A stretch of 32,461 bases of DNA, from the NCBI GenBank assembly GCA_945833835.1, contig CAMAFR010000030.1, positions 1 through 32,461 of the forward strand, given 5' to 3'. Of the stretch, positions 8,308-16,820 are shown one piece after another. The stretch's first letter is position 1. Each line of letters opens with the position of its first letter. Below the pieces are notes generated by a model, which was not told the origin of the DNA, made no database searches, and worked only from the letters and a program-made list of their open reading frames with translations. This DNA is from an uncultured Bacteroides sp. (lineage in GTDB: Bacteria; Bacteroidota; Bacteroidia; Bacteroidales; Bacteroidaceae). Both the position numbers and the translations under genes were made by a program.

Positions 8308-9138
8308 ATGTCCATGAAAAGATGGTTGATGATGGGGTGTCTGTGGTCCGTTGGCGCGCTTTCGGCAATGGCACAGTCCTATAATGAGTTGGTGGAACAG
8401 GCAATGGCCTGTATCCGTACCGACAGCCTGGTGCAGGCGGAACAGTTGTTTCGGGAAGCGTTGAAGCTGGACCCGAACAATGCCCGCAATGCGTTGCTGT
8501 TTTCCAATCTGGGAACTGTGCTGAACCGGCAGGGAAGGGTGGACGAAGCGATAGCGTCGTACACCATGGGGCTGAACATCATCCCTTACTCGACGGCCAT
8601 GCTGCTCAACCGTGCCGCTTTGTATATGCAGACCAATCAGTGGGAGCAGGCGTTTGTGGATTATTGCAACGTTATCGATTTGTTGCCCGATGACCCTGAA
8701 GCACGGGTGATGCGGGCCTACATTCATTTGCTGCACCGGCGCTATGATGAAGCACGCATCGACTATAATGTGGTGCTGGCTCAGGATGGGAAAAACAAGA
8801 CCGCCCGGCTGGGGATGGTGATGCTCGATGAGAAGGAGCGGCGTTATGTGGCGGCTACTGAAGGGCTCACCTTGCTCATTCACGATTATCCGGAAGATGC
8901 CTCCCTCTTGAAGATGCGTGCCAACATCGCCCTCGAACAGGGACATCCGGAAGTGGCGTTGCTTGATTTGGAAGAAGCAGTCCGGGTGGACGACCGGGAT
9001 GCCGACACTTATCTGCAGATGGGCGATCTCTATCTGGAGACAGGACATAAATCCGAGGCGCGGGCAGCTTACGAGCAGGCCATCCGTTTGGGCATTCCGC
9101 GCCCGCAGTTGGCCAAGCAGCTCCGGCAGTGCCGCTGA
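8308..9138 (+). CDS. Exported tetratricopeptide-repeat protein
   Basis: A protein of about 276 residues starts with a signal peptide (MKRWLMMGCLWSVGALSAMAQS) and continues with a chain of TPR-like helix pairs, for example AEQLFREALKLDPNNARN, VDEAIASYTMGLNIIPYS and ARAAYEQAIRLGIPRP. TPR arrays bind partner proteins; the partner is unknown. It is probably periplasmic. Three in-frame ATGs exist (8296, 8308, 8314). The promoter places the transcript start near 8298, so 8308 or 8314 is favoured. The gene converges with recQ, with only 4 bases between the stop codons and no terminator visible, so the transcripts may overlap. No enzymatic motif is seen. Confidence 0.8.
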   Translation: MSMKRWLMMGCLWSVGALSAMAQSYNELVEQAMACIRTDSLVQAEQLFREALKLDPNNARNALLFSNLGTVLNRQGRVDEAIASYTMGLNIIPYSTAMLLNRAALYMQTNQWEQAFVDYCNVIDLLPDDPEARVMRAYIHLLHRRYDEARIDYNVVLAQDGKNKTARLGMVMLDEKERRYVAATEGLTLLIHDYPEDASLLKMRANIALEQGHPEVALLDLEEAVRVDDRDADTYLQMGDLYLETGHKSEARAAYEQAIRLGIPRPQLAKQLRQCR

Positions 9139-9142
9139 CGCA

Positions 9143-10972
9143 CTATGTTCCCTTGAACCGGCGGATGACGTCAGTGAAATCTTTGCCGTATTTCTCTTTC
9201 TTGTATTCACCGATGCCGCTCACTTCTCCGAAGGCTTCCACCGTGGTGGGGCGGGAAGTGGCCAGCAGGTGTAAGGTCTTGTCGGAGAGCACCAGATAGG
9301 CCGGAATAGCTTGCTGGTCGGCCAACTTTTTCCGTAGTTGCCGCAGTGCCTCGAACAGGCGGGGGTCTTCATTGTCGAATACCGCCAACGGCAGCTCCGG
9401 TTGCAGCAGTGTGTAGGAAGGTTGTCGGTCTTTCTTCTGTCCACGGCGGGGAGCTTTTTCCTCGCGCTTGATGATGACCAGTGTCGCCGCTGCCTGTCCG
9501 AAGAGTACTTTCCGCCCCGCTTCGGTAATTTTCAGATGATTGTTTTCGTTGTAGGCGATTTCGATGTAGCCCAGATTCAGCATTTGCAACAGATAGTCCT
9601 GCCAGTCTTTGGCCGGTATGTCGCGGCCGGCTCCGTAGGTCTTCAGTTTGTCGTAGCCGCGTTCTACAATCTCTTGCGAAACGGAACCGCGCAGCAGGTC
9701 AATCAGTCCGTGCGACCCTATCTGTTCGTGCGTACGGGCAATGCCGCTCAGTGCTTTCTGTACGATGATGGTGCCGTCGAAGCGTTGGGGCGGGTTGCGG
9801 CATACGTCACAGTTGCCGCAATCGTGTTCCATGGTCTCGCCGAAATAGTTCAGCAGGATGCGTCGTCGGCAGATGTCGGCTTCGGCATATTGCTGCATCC
9901 GGTTCAGCTTCTCCTTGTTGATTTCCTGCTGGTTGCTGTCGGCAGCGAATTTGGCCAGCAGCACCAGGTCGCCCAGCGAATAGAATAATAAGGTGTCGCC
10001 GGGCAATCCGTCGCGTCCGGCGCGTCCGATTTCCTGATAATAGCTCTCGATGCTTTTCGGTAAATTATAATGTATGACCCAGCGCACATTGGACTTGTCG
10101 ATGCCCATGCCGAAAGCGATAGTGGCACAGACCACTTGTACCCGGTCGTTGATGAAGTCGTCTTGGGCCTGTTCGCGTTGGGCGGTACTCAGGCCGGCAT
10201 GGTAGATGGCGGTACAGATACCTTCCTCTTCCAGTTGTTCGGCCAGCGCTTCGGTCTTGTTGCGGCTCATGCAGTAGATGATGCCACTCTCGTTGGCATG
10301 ACGCCGGATGAAGGCCAGGATGCTCCGTATTTTTTCCTTCTGCTGATAGCCGCGGCGTACTTCCAGATTCAGGTTAGGACGGTCGAACGAGGAAATGAAC
10401 GTCTGCGGATCCTTCATCTTGAGCTGTTGGAGGATGTCCTGTCGGGTGATTTTGTCGGCGGTGGCGGTCAGTGCCACGATGGGCACCGCCGGAAACTGGT
10501 CACGCAACACGCTCAGTTGGGTATATTCCGGACGAAAGTCGTGTCCCCATTGTGAGATGCAGTGGGCCTCGTCTATCGCGAACAAAGAAATCCGGATGTC
10601 CTTGAGCAGGAAGTTGCTCTCGGCCAACAGCCGTTCGGGAGAGATGTAAAGTAGCTTCACACGCCCCTGCCTGCACTCGAAACGGATGTTGGCATTGGTT
10701 GTTTCATCATTGACACTGTTTAATGCCCGGGCGATGATACCATTGTTCTGCAGGCTCTCCACCTGGTCTTTCATTAATGAAATAAGGGGAGAGACCACAA
10801 TGGCGGTCCCTTCCATCAGCAGGGCGGGCAGCTGGTAGCAGATGGACTTTCCGCCACCGGTCGGCATCAGCACCAGTGTGTCTTTTTTTGATAGGATACG
10901 TTGAATAATTTCTTCCTGTAACGGCCGGAAACCGGTATATCCGAAATACGACTTGAGTGTTTTAAGGATCAT
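9143..10972 (-). CDS. recQ: RecQ-type ATP-dependent DNA helicase
   Basis: This 3'-5' DNA helicase acts in recombination and fork repair. The 609-residue protein shows all RecQ parts: Walker A TGGGKS at 38-43, DEAH box at 134-137, motif VI with QEIGRAGRDG near 313-322, zinc-binding Cys368, Cys385, Cys388 and Cys391, an RQC winged helix around 400-500 and an HRDC domain from about 525 to the end. Length equals E. coli RecQ. The ATG at 10972 is preceded by a -7 match on the same strand. It faces the TPR gene at its end and is divergent from the AraC-type gene. Bacteroidales often carry more than one RecQ, so this need not be the only copy in the genome. Confidence 0.95.
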   Translation of the reverse strand: MILKTLKSYFGYTGFRPLQEEIIQRILSKKDTLVLMPTGGGKSICYQLPALLMEGTAIVVSPLISLMKDQVESLQNNGIIARALNSVNDETTNANIRFECRQGRVKLLYISPERLLAESNFLLKDIRISLFAIDEAHCISQWGHDFRPEYTQLSVLRDQFPAVPIVALTATADKITRQDILQQLKMKDPQTFISSFDRPNLNLEVRRGYQQKEKIRSILAFIRRHANESGIIYCMSRNKTEALAEQLEEEGICTAIYHAGLSTAQREQAQDDFINDRVQVVCATIAFGMGIDKSNVRWVIHYNLPKSIESYYQEIGRAGRDGLPGDTLLFYSLGDLVLLAKFAADSNQQEINKEKLNRMQQYAEADICRRRILLNYFGETMEHDCGNCDVCRNPPQRFDGTIIVQKALSGIARTHEQIGSHGLIDLLRGSVSQEIVERGYDKLKTYGAGRDIPAKDWQDYLLQMLNLGYIEIAYNENNHLKITEAGRKVLFGQAAATLVIIKREEKAPRRGQKKDRQPSYTLLQPELPLAVFDNEDPRLFEALRQLRKKLADQQAIPAYLVLSDKTLHLLATSRPTTVEAFGEVSGIGEYKKEKYGKDFTDVIRRFKGT

Positions 10973-10994
10973 GAGATGGGTTTATATTGCTCTG

Positions 10995-11002
10995 CAAATA
11001 TA
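10995..11002 (-). promoter_or_regulatory. -7 element upstream of recQ
   Basis: Read on the minus strand, 11002-10995 is TATATTTG, an exact TAnnTTTG match 22 bases before the recQ ATG. No convincing -33 element is seen in the A/T-rich DNA upstream. Confidence 0.5.
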
Positions 11003-11063
11003 TGAAAAAAAAGTAAAAAAGGCCCTTTTTGATATAATTTAGAGAAAAATGATACCGAATTAA

Positions 11064-11094
11064 TTGTATATTACAAAAACTATTCCCATTTTTG
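11064..11094 (+). promoter_or_regulatory. Possible promoter of the AraC-type HTH gene
   Basis: TTG at 11064-11066 is followed after 20 bases by CATTTTTG (11087-11094), one mismatch from TAnnTTTG. Transcription would start near 11101, 43 bases before the ATG. Confidence 0.4.
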
Positions 11095-11143
11095 TACTTA
11101 AAATTAAACAACAATAATACAGAATCTAAAAACGAAGGGACAG

Positions 11144-11608
11144 ATGAGAGAAAACGAAAAGAATGAAGCGGCTGAAGCACAGCCTGTTAAGCGACCTTAC
11201 AATCTCCGGGAAAAGAAAATCAAGAACGCTCCGTATCGGGACATGATACGTGCGGAACTGGCCGATGAACTCTATGATAAGATAATGAACATCATAGTAT
11301 TGCAGAAAAAGTATAAAGATCCCAATTATTCTGCAAAAGACTTGGCAAAAGATTTGAAGACCAATACGCGCTATCTGTCGGCGGTCATCAACTCACGTTT
11401 CGGCATGAACTATTCGTGCCTGCTGAATGAATATCGCATCAAGGATGCCCTGCATCTGCTGATAGACAAGCGGTATGCCGACAAAAACGTCGAGGAAATC
11501 AGTGCGTTGGTAGGTTTTGCCAATCGTCAGTCGTTTTATGCCGCTTTCTACAAAAACGTAGGTGAGACCCCGAACGGGTACCGCAAACGTAAATTGGAAA
11601 ACAAATAA
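11144..11608 (+). CDS. Stand-alone AraC-type helix-turn-helix protein
   Basis: The 154-residue protein consists of a charged N-terminal tail (about 1-45) and an AraC/XylS DNA-binding domain with two helix-turn-helix units: SAKDLAKDLKTNTRYLSAVI near 63-82 and VEEISALVGFANRQSFYAAF near 115-134, ending in the typical GETPNGYRK. It lacks a ligand-binding, sensor or histidine-kinase domain, so how it is switched is unknown; the tail may bind a partner. It stands alone between recQ (divergent) and the DPP III gene, separated from the latter by two hairpins. Target genes cannot be inferred. Confidence 0.85.
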   Translation: MRENEKNEAAEAQPVKRPYNLREKKIKNAPYRDMIRAELADELYDKIMNIIVLQKKYKDPNYSAKDLAKDLKTNTRYLSAVINSRFGMNYSCLLNEYRIKDALHLLIDKRYADKNVEEISALVGFANRQSFYAAFYKNVGETPNGYRKRKLENK

Positions 11609-11637
11609 CTTCCGTTTCTGCTTTGCAGGAACGGAAG
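11609..11637 (+). other. 13-bp hairpin after the HTH gene
   Basis: Bases 11609-11621 pair with 11625-11637 around a TTT loop, with one U-G pair. It begins right after the TAA stop and lacks a T-run on the plus strand. It may stabilise the 3' end ahead of the terminator at 11671. Confidence 0.55.
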
Positions 11638-11670
11638 GAAAAGATTTCCATCCGGACAGCCAGAAGACAG

Positions 11671-11716
11671 AGTGGAGGGTTGGGACGATTTTCTCGTCCG
11701 GCTCTCCACTTTCTTG
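11671..11716 (+). terminator. Terminator after the HTH gene
   Basis: AGTGGAG (11671-11677) pairs with CTCCACT (11704-11710), and an inner stem GGACGA/TCGTCC (11683-11688 / 11694-11699) closes on TTTTC. TTTCTTG follows. It separates the HTH gene from DPP III. Confidence 0.7.
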
Positions 11717-11729
11717 TTATCCGCTCAGG

Positions 11730-11737
11730 TAGGTTTG
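11730..11737 (+). promoter_or_regulatory. -7 element upstream of the DPP III gene
   Basis: TAGGTTTG matches TAnnTTTG exactly, 40 bases before the ATG at 11778 and just after the terminator. The -33 element is unclear. Confidence 0.45.
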
Positions 11738-11777
11738 TCTGCTATGGAAGAATGTCCGTTAACAATCCATTGAAACA

Positions 11778-13733
11778 ATGAAACAGAAATTTGAGTATGC
11801 CGTAGAGCAGTTTGCCGATTTGCAGGTGTTGCGCTATCAGGTACCGGGCTTTGAGGACCTGTCGCTGCGCCAAAAACAACTCGTGTTTTATTTGTCCGAA
11901 GCTGCCCTACAAGGGCGGGATATCCTGTTCGACCAGAACGGATGCTATAACCTCCGGATACGCCGGTTGCTGGAGGCGGTGTATCTGCATTATAAAGGAA
12001 ACCGTCATTGTCCTGAATTCGAGGCGTTCGAAGTATATCTGAAAAGAGTGTGGTTCTCCAACGGTATCTATCACCATTATGCCTGCGATAAAATAATGCC
12101 GGGATGCTCGGAGGCTTTCTTCCGTTCGCTGGTGGATGATCTGCCTGATGGGCAGCTTCCGTTGCGTGATGGGGAGACACGCCAGGACCTGTTGGACGAG
12201 CTGCTTCCGGTGATGTTTGATGCGGCCTTGCTGCCCAAGCGGGTGAATCAGACCGATGGTGAAGACCTGCTGCTGACATCGGCCGCCAATTATTATCAGG
12301 GGGTGACCCAAGCGGAGGCCGAGGCCTTCTATGCCGCCCAGAAGCGGCCCGATGACGCTGAACCGGTGATGTACGGCATGAACAGTCGGCTGGTGAAGGA
12401 AAACGGCAGGCTGAAGGAAGAAGTCTGGAAAGTGGGCGGTATGTATTCGGCTGCCATCGAACGCATCGTGTATTGGCTGGAAAAGGCGATGGAAGTGGCC
12501 GAGAATGAGGAACAACGGCATGTCATCCGTCTGTTGGTGGATTTTTACCGTACGGGAGACCTCAAGGTGTTTGATGCCTACTCCATTGCCTGGCTGAAGG
12601 ATACCGAGTCGAGGGTGGATTTCGTCAACGGCTTTATCGAAAGCTATGGTGACCCGTTGGGGCTGAAGGCCAGCTGGGAGTCTATCGTCAACTTCAAAGA
12701 CTTGGAGGCTACGAAAAGGACCGCCACCATTAGCGATCATGCCCAATGGTTTGAAGATCATTCGCCCGTAGATGCCCGGTTCAAGAAAGCCCGGGTGAAA
12801 GGGGTGTCGGCCAAGGTCATCACCGCCGCCCTGCTGGCAGGTGATCTTTATCCATCGACGGCCATTGGCATCAATTTGCCCAATTCCAATTGGATACGGA
12901 GCGTACACGGATCCAAGTCGGTCACCATCGGCAATCTGACCGATGCCTATAACAAGGCGGCCCGTGGCAACGGTTTTCGGGAGGAGTTTGTGTACAGTGC
13001 GTTTGAACAGGAGTTGCTGGACCGCTATGCCGACCTGACCGATGATTTGCATACGGACTTGCACGAGTGTCTGGGACACGGTTCGGGCCAGTTGTTGCCG
13101 GGAGTGGATCCGGATGCCCTGAAGGCGTACGGATCGACCATTGAAGAGGCGCGTGCCGATTTGTTCGGGTTGTACTATATGCCCGATGACAAACTGGTGG
13201 AATTGGGATTGCTGCCCGATGGCGAAGCCTACAAGGCGGCCTATTATGCCTATCTCATGAACGGACTGATGACCCAACTGGTCCGTATCGAGCCAGGCAA
13301 TGATATGGAAGAGGCCCACATGCGCAACCGCCAGCTCATTGCCCGTTGGGTATTGGAGCACGGTGCCGCCGATGGTGTGGTGGAGTGGGCTCACCGTTCG
13401 GGGAAGACCTACGTCAAGGTGAACCGTTACGACCGGCTGCGCGATTTGTTTGGAGAATTGTTGGCCGAAGTACAGCGCATCAAGAGTGAAGGGGATTTCG
13501 AGGCTGCACGTAGACTGGTGGAAGACTATGGTGTGAAAGTGGATGCGGTCCTTCACCAGGAAGTGTTGGAGCGTTATCGCCGTCTGCACTTGGCACCGTA
13601 CAAAGGTTTTGTCAATCCGGTCTATACCGCCGTTCGGGATGCGGATGGCTGTATCACCGATGTCGTGGTGGACTATACCGAAGGTTTTGCCGAGCAGATG
13701 TTGCGTTATAGCCGCGACTATTCGACCCTGTGA
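11778..13733 (+). CDS. Dipeptidyl peptidase III (family M49)
   Basis: This zinc exopeptidase removes dipeptides from the N terminus of short peptides. The 651-residue protein carries the zinc motif HECLGH at 429-434, where eukaryotic enzymes have HELLGH, and the second motif EEARAD at 456-461, whose first Glu binds zinc. HECLGH is known from the characterised Bacteroides thetaiotaomicron enzyme. No signal peptide is present from the ATG at 11778, so as encoded it is cytoplasmic. Length is near that of bacterial M49 members. It lies downstream of a terminator and 60 bases before the AlkD-like gene, probably in the same transcript. Confidence 0.93.
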   Translation: MKQKFEYAVEQFADLQVLRYQVPGFEDLSLRQKQLVFYLSEAALQGRDILFDQNGCYNLRIRRLLEAVYLHYKGNRHCPEFEAFEVYLKRVWFSNGIYHHYACDKIMPGCSEAFFRSLVDDLPDGQLPLRDGETRQDLLDELLPVMFDAALLPKRVNQTDGEDLLLTSAANYYQGVTQAEAEAFYAAQKRPDDAEPVMYGMNSRLVKENGRLKEEVWKVGGMYSAAIERIVYWLEKAMEVAENEEQRHVIRLLVDFYRTGDLKVFDAYSIAWLKDTESRVDFVNGFIESYGDPLGLKASWESIVNFKDLEATKRTATISDHAQWFEDHSPVDARFKKARVKGVSAKVITAALLAGDLYPSTAIGINLPNSNWIRSVHGSKSVTIGNLTDAYNKAARGNGFREEFVYSAFEQELLDRYADLTDDLHTDLHECLGHGSGQLLPGVDPDALKAYGSTIEEARADLFGLYYMPDDKLVELGLLPDGEAYKAAYYAYLMNGLMTQLVRIEPGNDMEEAHMRNRQLIARWVLEHGAADGVVEWAHRSGKTYVKVNRYDRLRDLFGELLAEVQRIKSEGDFEAARRLVEDYGVKVDAVLHQEVLERYRRLHLAPYKGFVNPVYTAVRDADGCITDVVVDYTEGFAEQMLRYSRDYSTL

Positions 13734-13793
13734 ACGATTCCTACAATGATAGTAGAACAACAAGAAGGTGTTTCAAAACCTTATGAACTATAA

Positions 13794-14471
13794 ATGAAGA
13801 CAATGAATGAATTGCACGAAACCATCCGAGAAATAAAGTCCCATTTCCGCCTGTTCATGAATGGCGTCATCTCGCAGAGTATGCGTGAGAAGGGCATGGG
13901 TTATAAGTTGAATTTCGGCATTGAGTATCCGCGCATCAAGGAGATAGCCGTCGGATACGAGAAGAATCATGAGTTGGCGCAGGCCTTGTGGAAAGAGGAT
14001 ATCCGTGAGTGTAAAATCATGGCAGGGCTGTTGCAACCCACAGAAACGTTCTATCCCGAGATTGCGGAAATCTGGATGGAGGACATGCGTTATCCAGAGC
14101 TGGCCGAATATACGGTGATGAACCTTTTCCAATATCTGCCTTATGCTCCCGAACGGGTCTTCCGGTGGATAGCGGACGAACGTCCTTATTTCCAGCTGTG
14201 TGGCTTTCTGCTCATGGCTCGTTTGCTGATGAGGCAGCTGCAACTGAACGATCGGGGAGAGGCCGAACTGCTGGATCAGGCGGTGGCGGCTGTGGAAGAT
14301 ACCGGCCAGCCTTTTGTCAGAAAAGCCGCACTGACCGCCCTCCGGAAGTTGGCGTTCAGCTCCGATCGTCAGTCCAAAGAAGTGCTGCGTCAAGCCGAAA
14401 TCTGGCAGCAGTCTGCCCGTCCGGAGATGGCGGCGATAGGAACTTCGCTGAAAGAGGAGCTGGCAGGCTGA
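13794..14471 (+). CDS. AlkD-like HEAT-repeat protein (DNA alkylation repair family)
   Basis: The 225-residue, mainly helical protein has repeating helix pairs with conserved aromatic and acidic residues (ALWKEDIRECKIMAGLLQP, IAEIWMEDMRYPELAEYTVM, FVRKAALTALRKLAF). This pattern is that of the AlkD/AlkC HEAT-like family, which includes DNA glycosylases removing bulky or cationic alkylated bases. Whether this member is catalytic cannot be decided by eye. Start may be ATG 13794 or, in the same frame, ATG 13803. It lies 60 bases after DPP III. No clear terminator follows: the short AGGCT/AGCCT pair around 14465-14491 is weak and overlaps the next promoter. Confidence 0.7.
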   Translation: MKTMNELHETIREIKSHFRLFMNGVISQSMREKGMGYKLNFGIEYPRIKEIAVGYEKNHELAQALWKEDIRECKIMAGLLQPTETFYPEIAEIWMEDMRYPELAEYTVMNLFQYLPYAPERVFRWIADERPYFQLCGFLLMARLLMRQLQLNDRGEAELLDQAVAAVEDTGQPFVRKAALTALRKLAFSSDRQSKEVLRQAEIWQQSARPEMAAIGTSLKEELAG

Positions 14472-14495
14472 TGCAAGAATATTTTAAGCCTAATC

Positions 14496-14526
14496 TTTTT
14501 GATTTGCAATAAAAAGACTATCTTTG
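14496..14526 (+). promoter_or_regulatory. Promoter of the fur-like gene and purA
   Basis: TTTTTG (14496-14501) and, 17 bases on, TATCTTTG (14519-14526), an exact -7 element. Transcription should begin near 14533, supporting translation of the regulator from ATG 14552 and not from the TTG at 14540. Confidence 0.75.
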
Positions 14527-14551
14527 AACGCTGATTCGATTGAAAACACGG

Positions 14552-15007
14552 ATGGAAGAGAATATAAAAGATACAGTTAAACAGATCTTGACCGAGTATT
14601 TGCAGAAGAACGGGCATCGGAAGACACCCGAACGTTACGCTATACTTGAAACGATTTATTCCATCACCGGACATTTTGATGTAGAAGGGCTATACAAGCA
14701 GATGGCGGAAAAAGAGAAATTCAGAGTCAGCCGGGCTACCCTCTACAATACAATTGTGTTGCTGATCGATGCCGGTCTGGTGATCAAGCACCAGTTCGGA
14801 AACACTTCCCAGTATGAACGCTCGTACAAGAACGAAACCCATCACCACATGATATGCACCTCGTGCGGCAAAGTCACCGAGTTCGAGGATGAGGCGCTGA
14901 AGGAGGCCATAGCCGGGTCACCTTTGCGCAATTTTCAGGTGTCACACTATTCGCTCTACATTTACGGGCTGTGTGCCAGATGTCAGGGAAGCAAGCGGAA
15001 GAAATAA
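14552..15007 (+). CDS. Fur-family metal-responsive repressor
   Basis: The 151-residue protein is a Fur superfamily regulator: an N-terminal winged helix (about 10-80, with RKTPERYAILE and FRVSRATLYNTI) and a C-terminal dimer and metal domain. Two CxxC pairs, Cys102/Cys105 and Cys141/Cys144, form the structural zinc site; ETHHHMIC supplies sensor-site histidines. It could be Fur, PerR or Zur; the sequence alone does not separate them. The ATG at 14552 was preferred to an upstream TTG because it fits the promoter and the family N terminus. purA follows after 36 bases and is probably cotranscribed. Confidence 0.92.
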   Translation: MEENIKDTVKQILTEYLQKNGHRKTPERYAILETIYSITGHFDVEGLYKQMAEKEKFRVSRATLYNTIVLLIDAGLVIKHQFGNTSQYERSYKNETHHHMICTSCGKVTEFEDEALKEAIAGSPLRNFQVSHYSLYIYGLCARCQGSKRKK

Positions 15008-15043
15008 GATAGAATAATAGTATAACATAAAAACGGAAGAATC

Positions 15044-16315
15044 ATGAAAGTAGATGTCTTGTTAGGTTTGCAATGGGGCGATGAAGGTAAAGGGAAAGTA
15101 GTGGACGTGCTCACTCCCCGATACGATGTCGTAGCCCGTTTTCAGGGAGGTCCCAATGCCGGCCATACCCTCGAATTCGAAGGTCAGAAGTATGTGCTTC
15201 GTTCCATACCTTCGGGTATTTTCCAAGGAGATAAGGTGAATATCATTGGTAACGGTGTTGTGCTCGACCCGGCTTTGTTCAAGGCGGAGGCAGAAGCGCT
15301 GGAAGCCAGTGGTCATCCGTTGAAAGAACGGCTGCACATTTCCAAGAAGGCACATCTCATCCTTCCTACCCACCGTGTGCTTGATGCTGCCTACGAGGCA
15401 GCCAAGGGCGATGCGAAAGTGGGCACAACAGGCAAGGGTATCGGTCCGACCTATACCGACAAGGTGAGCCGTAACGGTCTGCGTGTGGGGGATATCCTGC
15501 ATAACTTTGAGGAGAAATATGCCGCCGCCAAAGCGCGTCATGACAGCATTCTGAAGAGTATGAACTTTGATTACGACATTACGGAAGCCGAGCAGAAATG
15601 GCTGGAAGGCATTGAATATCTGCGCAGTTTCCCGTTGGTCGACAGCGAGCACGAAGTGAACAACCTGTTGAAAGCCGGCAAGAGCATTCTTTGCGAGGGT
15701 GCGCAGGGCACTATGCTTGATGTGGATTTCGGTTCTTACCCGTTCGTCACTTCGTCCAATACCGTTTGTGCCGGTGCATGTACCGGTCTGGGCTTGGGTC
15801 CCAACAAAATCGGGGAAGTGTTCGGCATTATGAAAGCCTATTGTACCCGTGTCGGAGCAGGTCCGTTCCCGACAGAACTGTTTGATGAGACAGGTCAGAC
15901 CATGCGCGATTTGGGACATGAATACGGTGCTGTGACAGGTCGTGAACGTCGTTGCGGATGGGTGGATCTGGTGGCGTTGCGTTACTCCATCATGGTGAAC
16001 GGCGTGACGCAGCTGATTCTGATGAAAAGCGACGTGCTCGATGGCTTCGACACCATCAAGGCGTGTGTGGCCTATAAGGTGAACGGAGAGGAGATTGATT
16101 ATTTCCCGTACGACATTACAGAAGGTATTGAGCCGGTTTATGCCGAACTGCCGGGATGGAAGACAGACATGACGAGCATGACCAGCGAAGATGAGTTCCC
16201 CGAAGAATTCAATGCCTACATCGCTTTCCTCGAAGAGCAGCTGGAGACACCCATCAAGATTGTGTCTGTAGGCCCCGACCGCGCCCAGACCATCGAACGC
16301 TATACCGAAGCGTAA
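15044..16315 (+). CDS. purA: Adenylosuccinate synthetase
   Basis: PurA joins IMP and aspartate using GTP, the first step from IMP to AMP. The 423-residue protein has the GTP-binding loop WGDEGKGK at 11-18, NAGHT near 38, the block TTGKGIGPTYTDK near 128-140 and GAQGTMLDVDFG near 220. Length is standard. It shares the promoter of the Fur-like gene 36 bases upstream; no separate promoter was seen. A strong terminator at 16391-16429 ends the unit and faces the sigma-factor operon. Confidence 0.97.
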   Translation: MKVDVLLGLQWGDEGKGKVVDVLTPRYDVVARFQGGPNAGHTLEFEGQKYVLRSIPSGIFQGDKVNIIGNGVVLDPALFKAEAEALEASGHPLKERLHISKKAHLILPTHRVLDAAYEAAKGDAKVGTTGKGIGPTYTDKVSRNGLRVGDILHNFEEKYAAAKARHDSILKSMNFDYDITEAEQKWLEGIEYLRSFPLVDSEHEVNNLLKAGKSILCEGAQGTMLDVDFGSYPFVTSSNTVCAGACTGLGLGPNKIGEVFGIMKAYCTRVGAGPFPTELFDETGQTMRDLGHEYGAVTGRERRCGWVDLVALRYSIMVNGVTQLILMKSDVLDGFDTIKACVAYKVNGEEIDYFPYDITEGIEPVYAELPGWKTDMTSMTSEDEFPEEFNAYIAFLEEQLETPIKIVSVGPDRAQTIERYTEA

Positions 16316-16390
16316 TCTTTCTCCTGTCTTCCTTTGGCAGGGAGGCTCCAAGCCATTGCGGTGACAGGGGAATCGGGATTAAACAAAAGG

Positions 16391-16429
16391 AAAGACAGCG
16401 GCCCAAGAAAGGAGGCCGCTGTCTTTTTT
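16391..16429. terminator. Terminator between purA and the sigma-factor operon
   Basis: AAAGACAGCGGCC (16391-16403) pairs with GGCCGCTGTCTTT (16414-16426), 13 bp without mismatch, followed by T to 16429. The minus strand also carries a T-rich tail, so it can end both convergent units. Confidence 0.92.
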
Positions 16430-16442
16430 GATGCCCCGGATA

Positions 16443-16820
16443 TTAGGATTCATTGCCGGGGGATGGTTGGGTCGGGGAGAATTTCCGTTTCAGCAAACGG
16501 TCGAGCTTCCACAGCAGGGCCAATGCCACCACGGTCGGCAGGTAAAAGCTCCAGCCGGAGATGTCGGGCAGCGAGGCCATTACCTTTTGGAACAGTTGCC
16601 GCAGGGCTTCTCCGTAGAACCAGACAGCTGCGCTGACCAGCGAAAGCAGCATCAAGGCACAGGTGCCCAGCATGGTCAGGAATTGTCTCCGTTCGATGCG
16701 TTGTTGGCGCAACCGTTTTTCTTCCTCTATCCGTAGCAGGGTACGGAAGGCAAAGTTGGTGGGCAGGACGGGAGGTTGTTTCCGTTGCAGTGCCCGTTGG
16801 ATACCTTTGTCTTTTTTCAT
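16443..16820 (-). CDS. Small two-TM membrane protein, candidate anti-sigma factor
   Basis: The 125-residue protein has a basic cytoplasmic N-terminal part (1-46, including RIEEEKRLRQQRIERRQ), a membrane helix at about 47-70, a second at about 88-109, and a short basic tail. Its ATG overlaps the stop of the sigma-factor gene by four bases (ATGA type, 16817-16820), which implies coupled translation and a shared job. A membrane protein encoded directly behind an ECF sigma gene is usually its anti-sigma factor. Size (about 14 kDa) and topology fit Reo, the partner of EcfO in Bacteroides fragilis, as I recall that work; no known anti-sigma domain (zinc-ASD, FecR) is seen. Function is inference from context. 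Confidence 0.6.
   Translation of the reverse strand: MKKDKGIQRALQRKQPPVLPTNFAFRTLLRIEEEKRLRQQRIERRQFLTMLGTCALMLLSLVSAAVWFYGEALRQLFQKVMASLPDISGWSFYLPTVVALALLWKLDRLLKRKFSPTQPSPGNES

Noticed and set aside
8208..8315. N-terminal extension of MsrA
   Set aside because: The extra 36 residues cover the divergent promoter and are absent from the MsrA family.
11907..13763. 618-residue open frame on the minus strand
   Set aside because: It mirrors the DPP III gene, which has full catalytic motifs; the antisense product shows none.
14464..14500. AGGCT/AGCCT pair as a terminator after the AlkD-like gene
   Set aside because: Only five base pairs with a long AT loop; the T-run is better explained as the -33 element of the next promoter.
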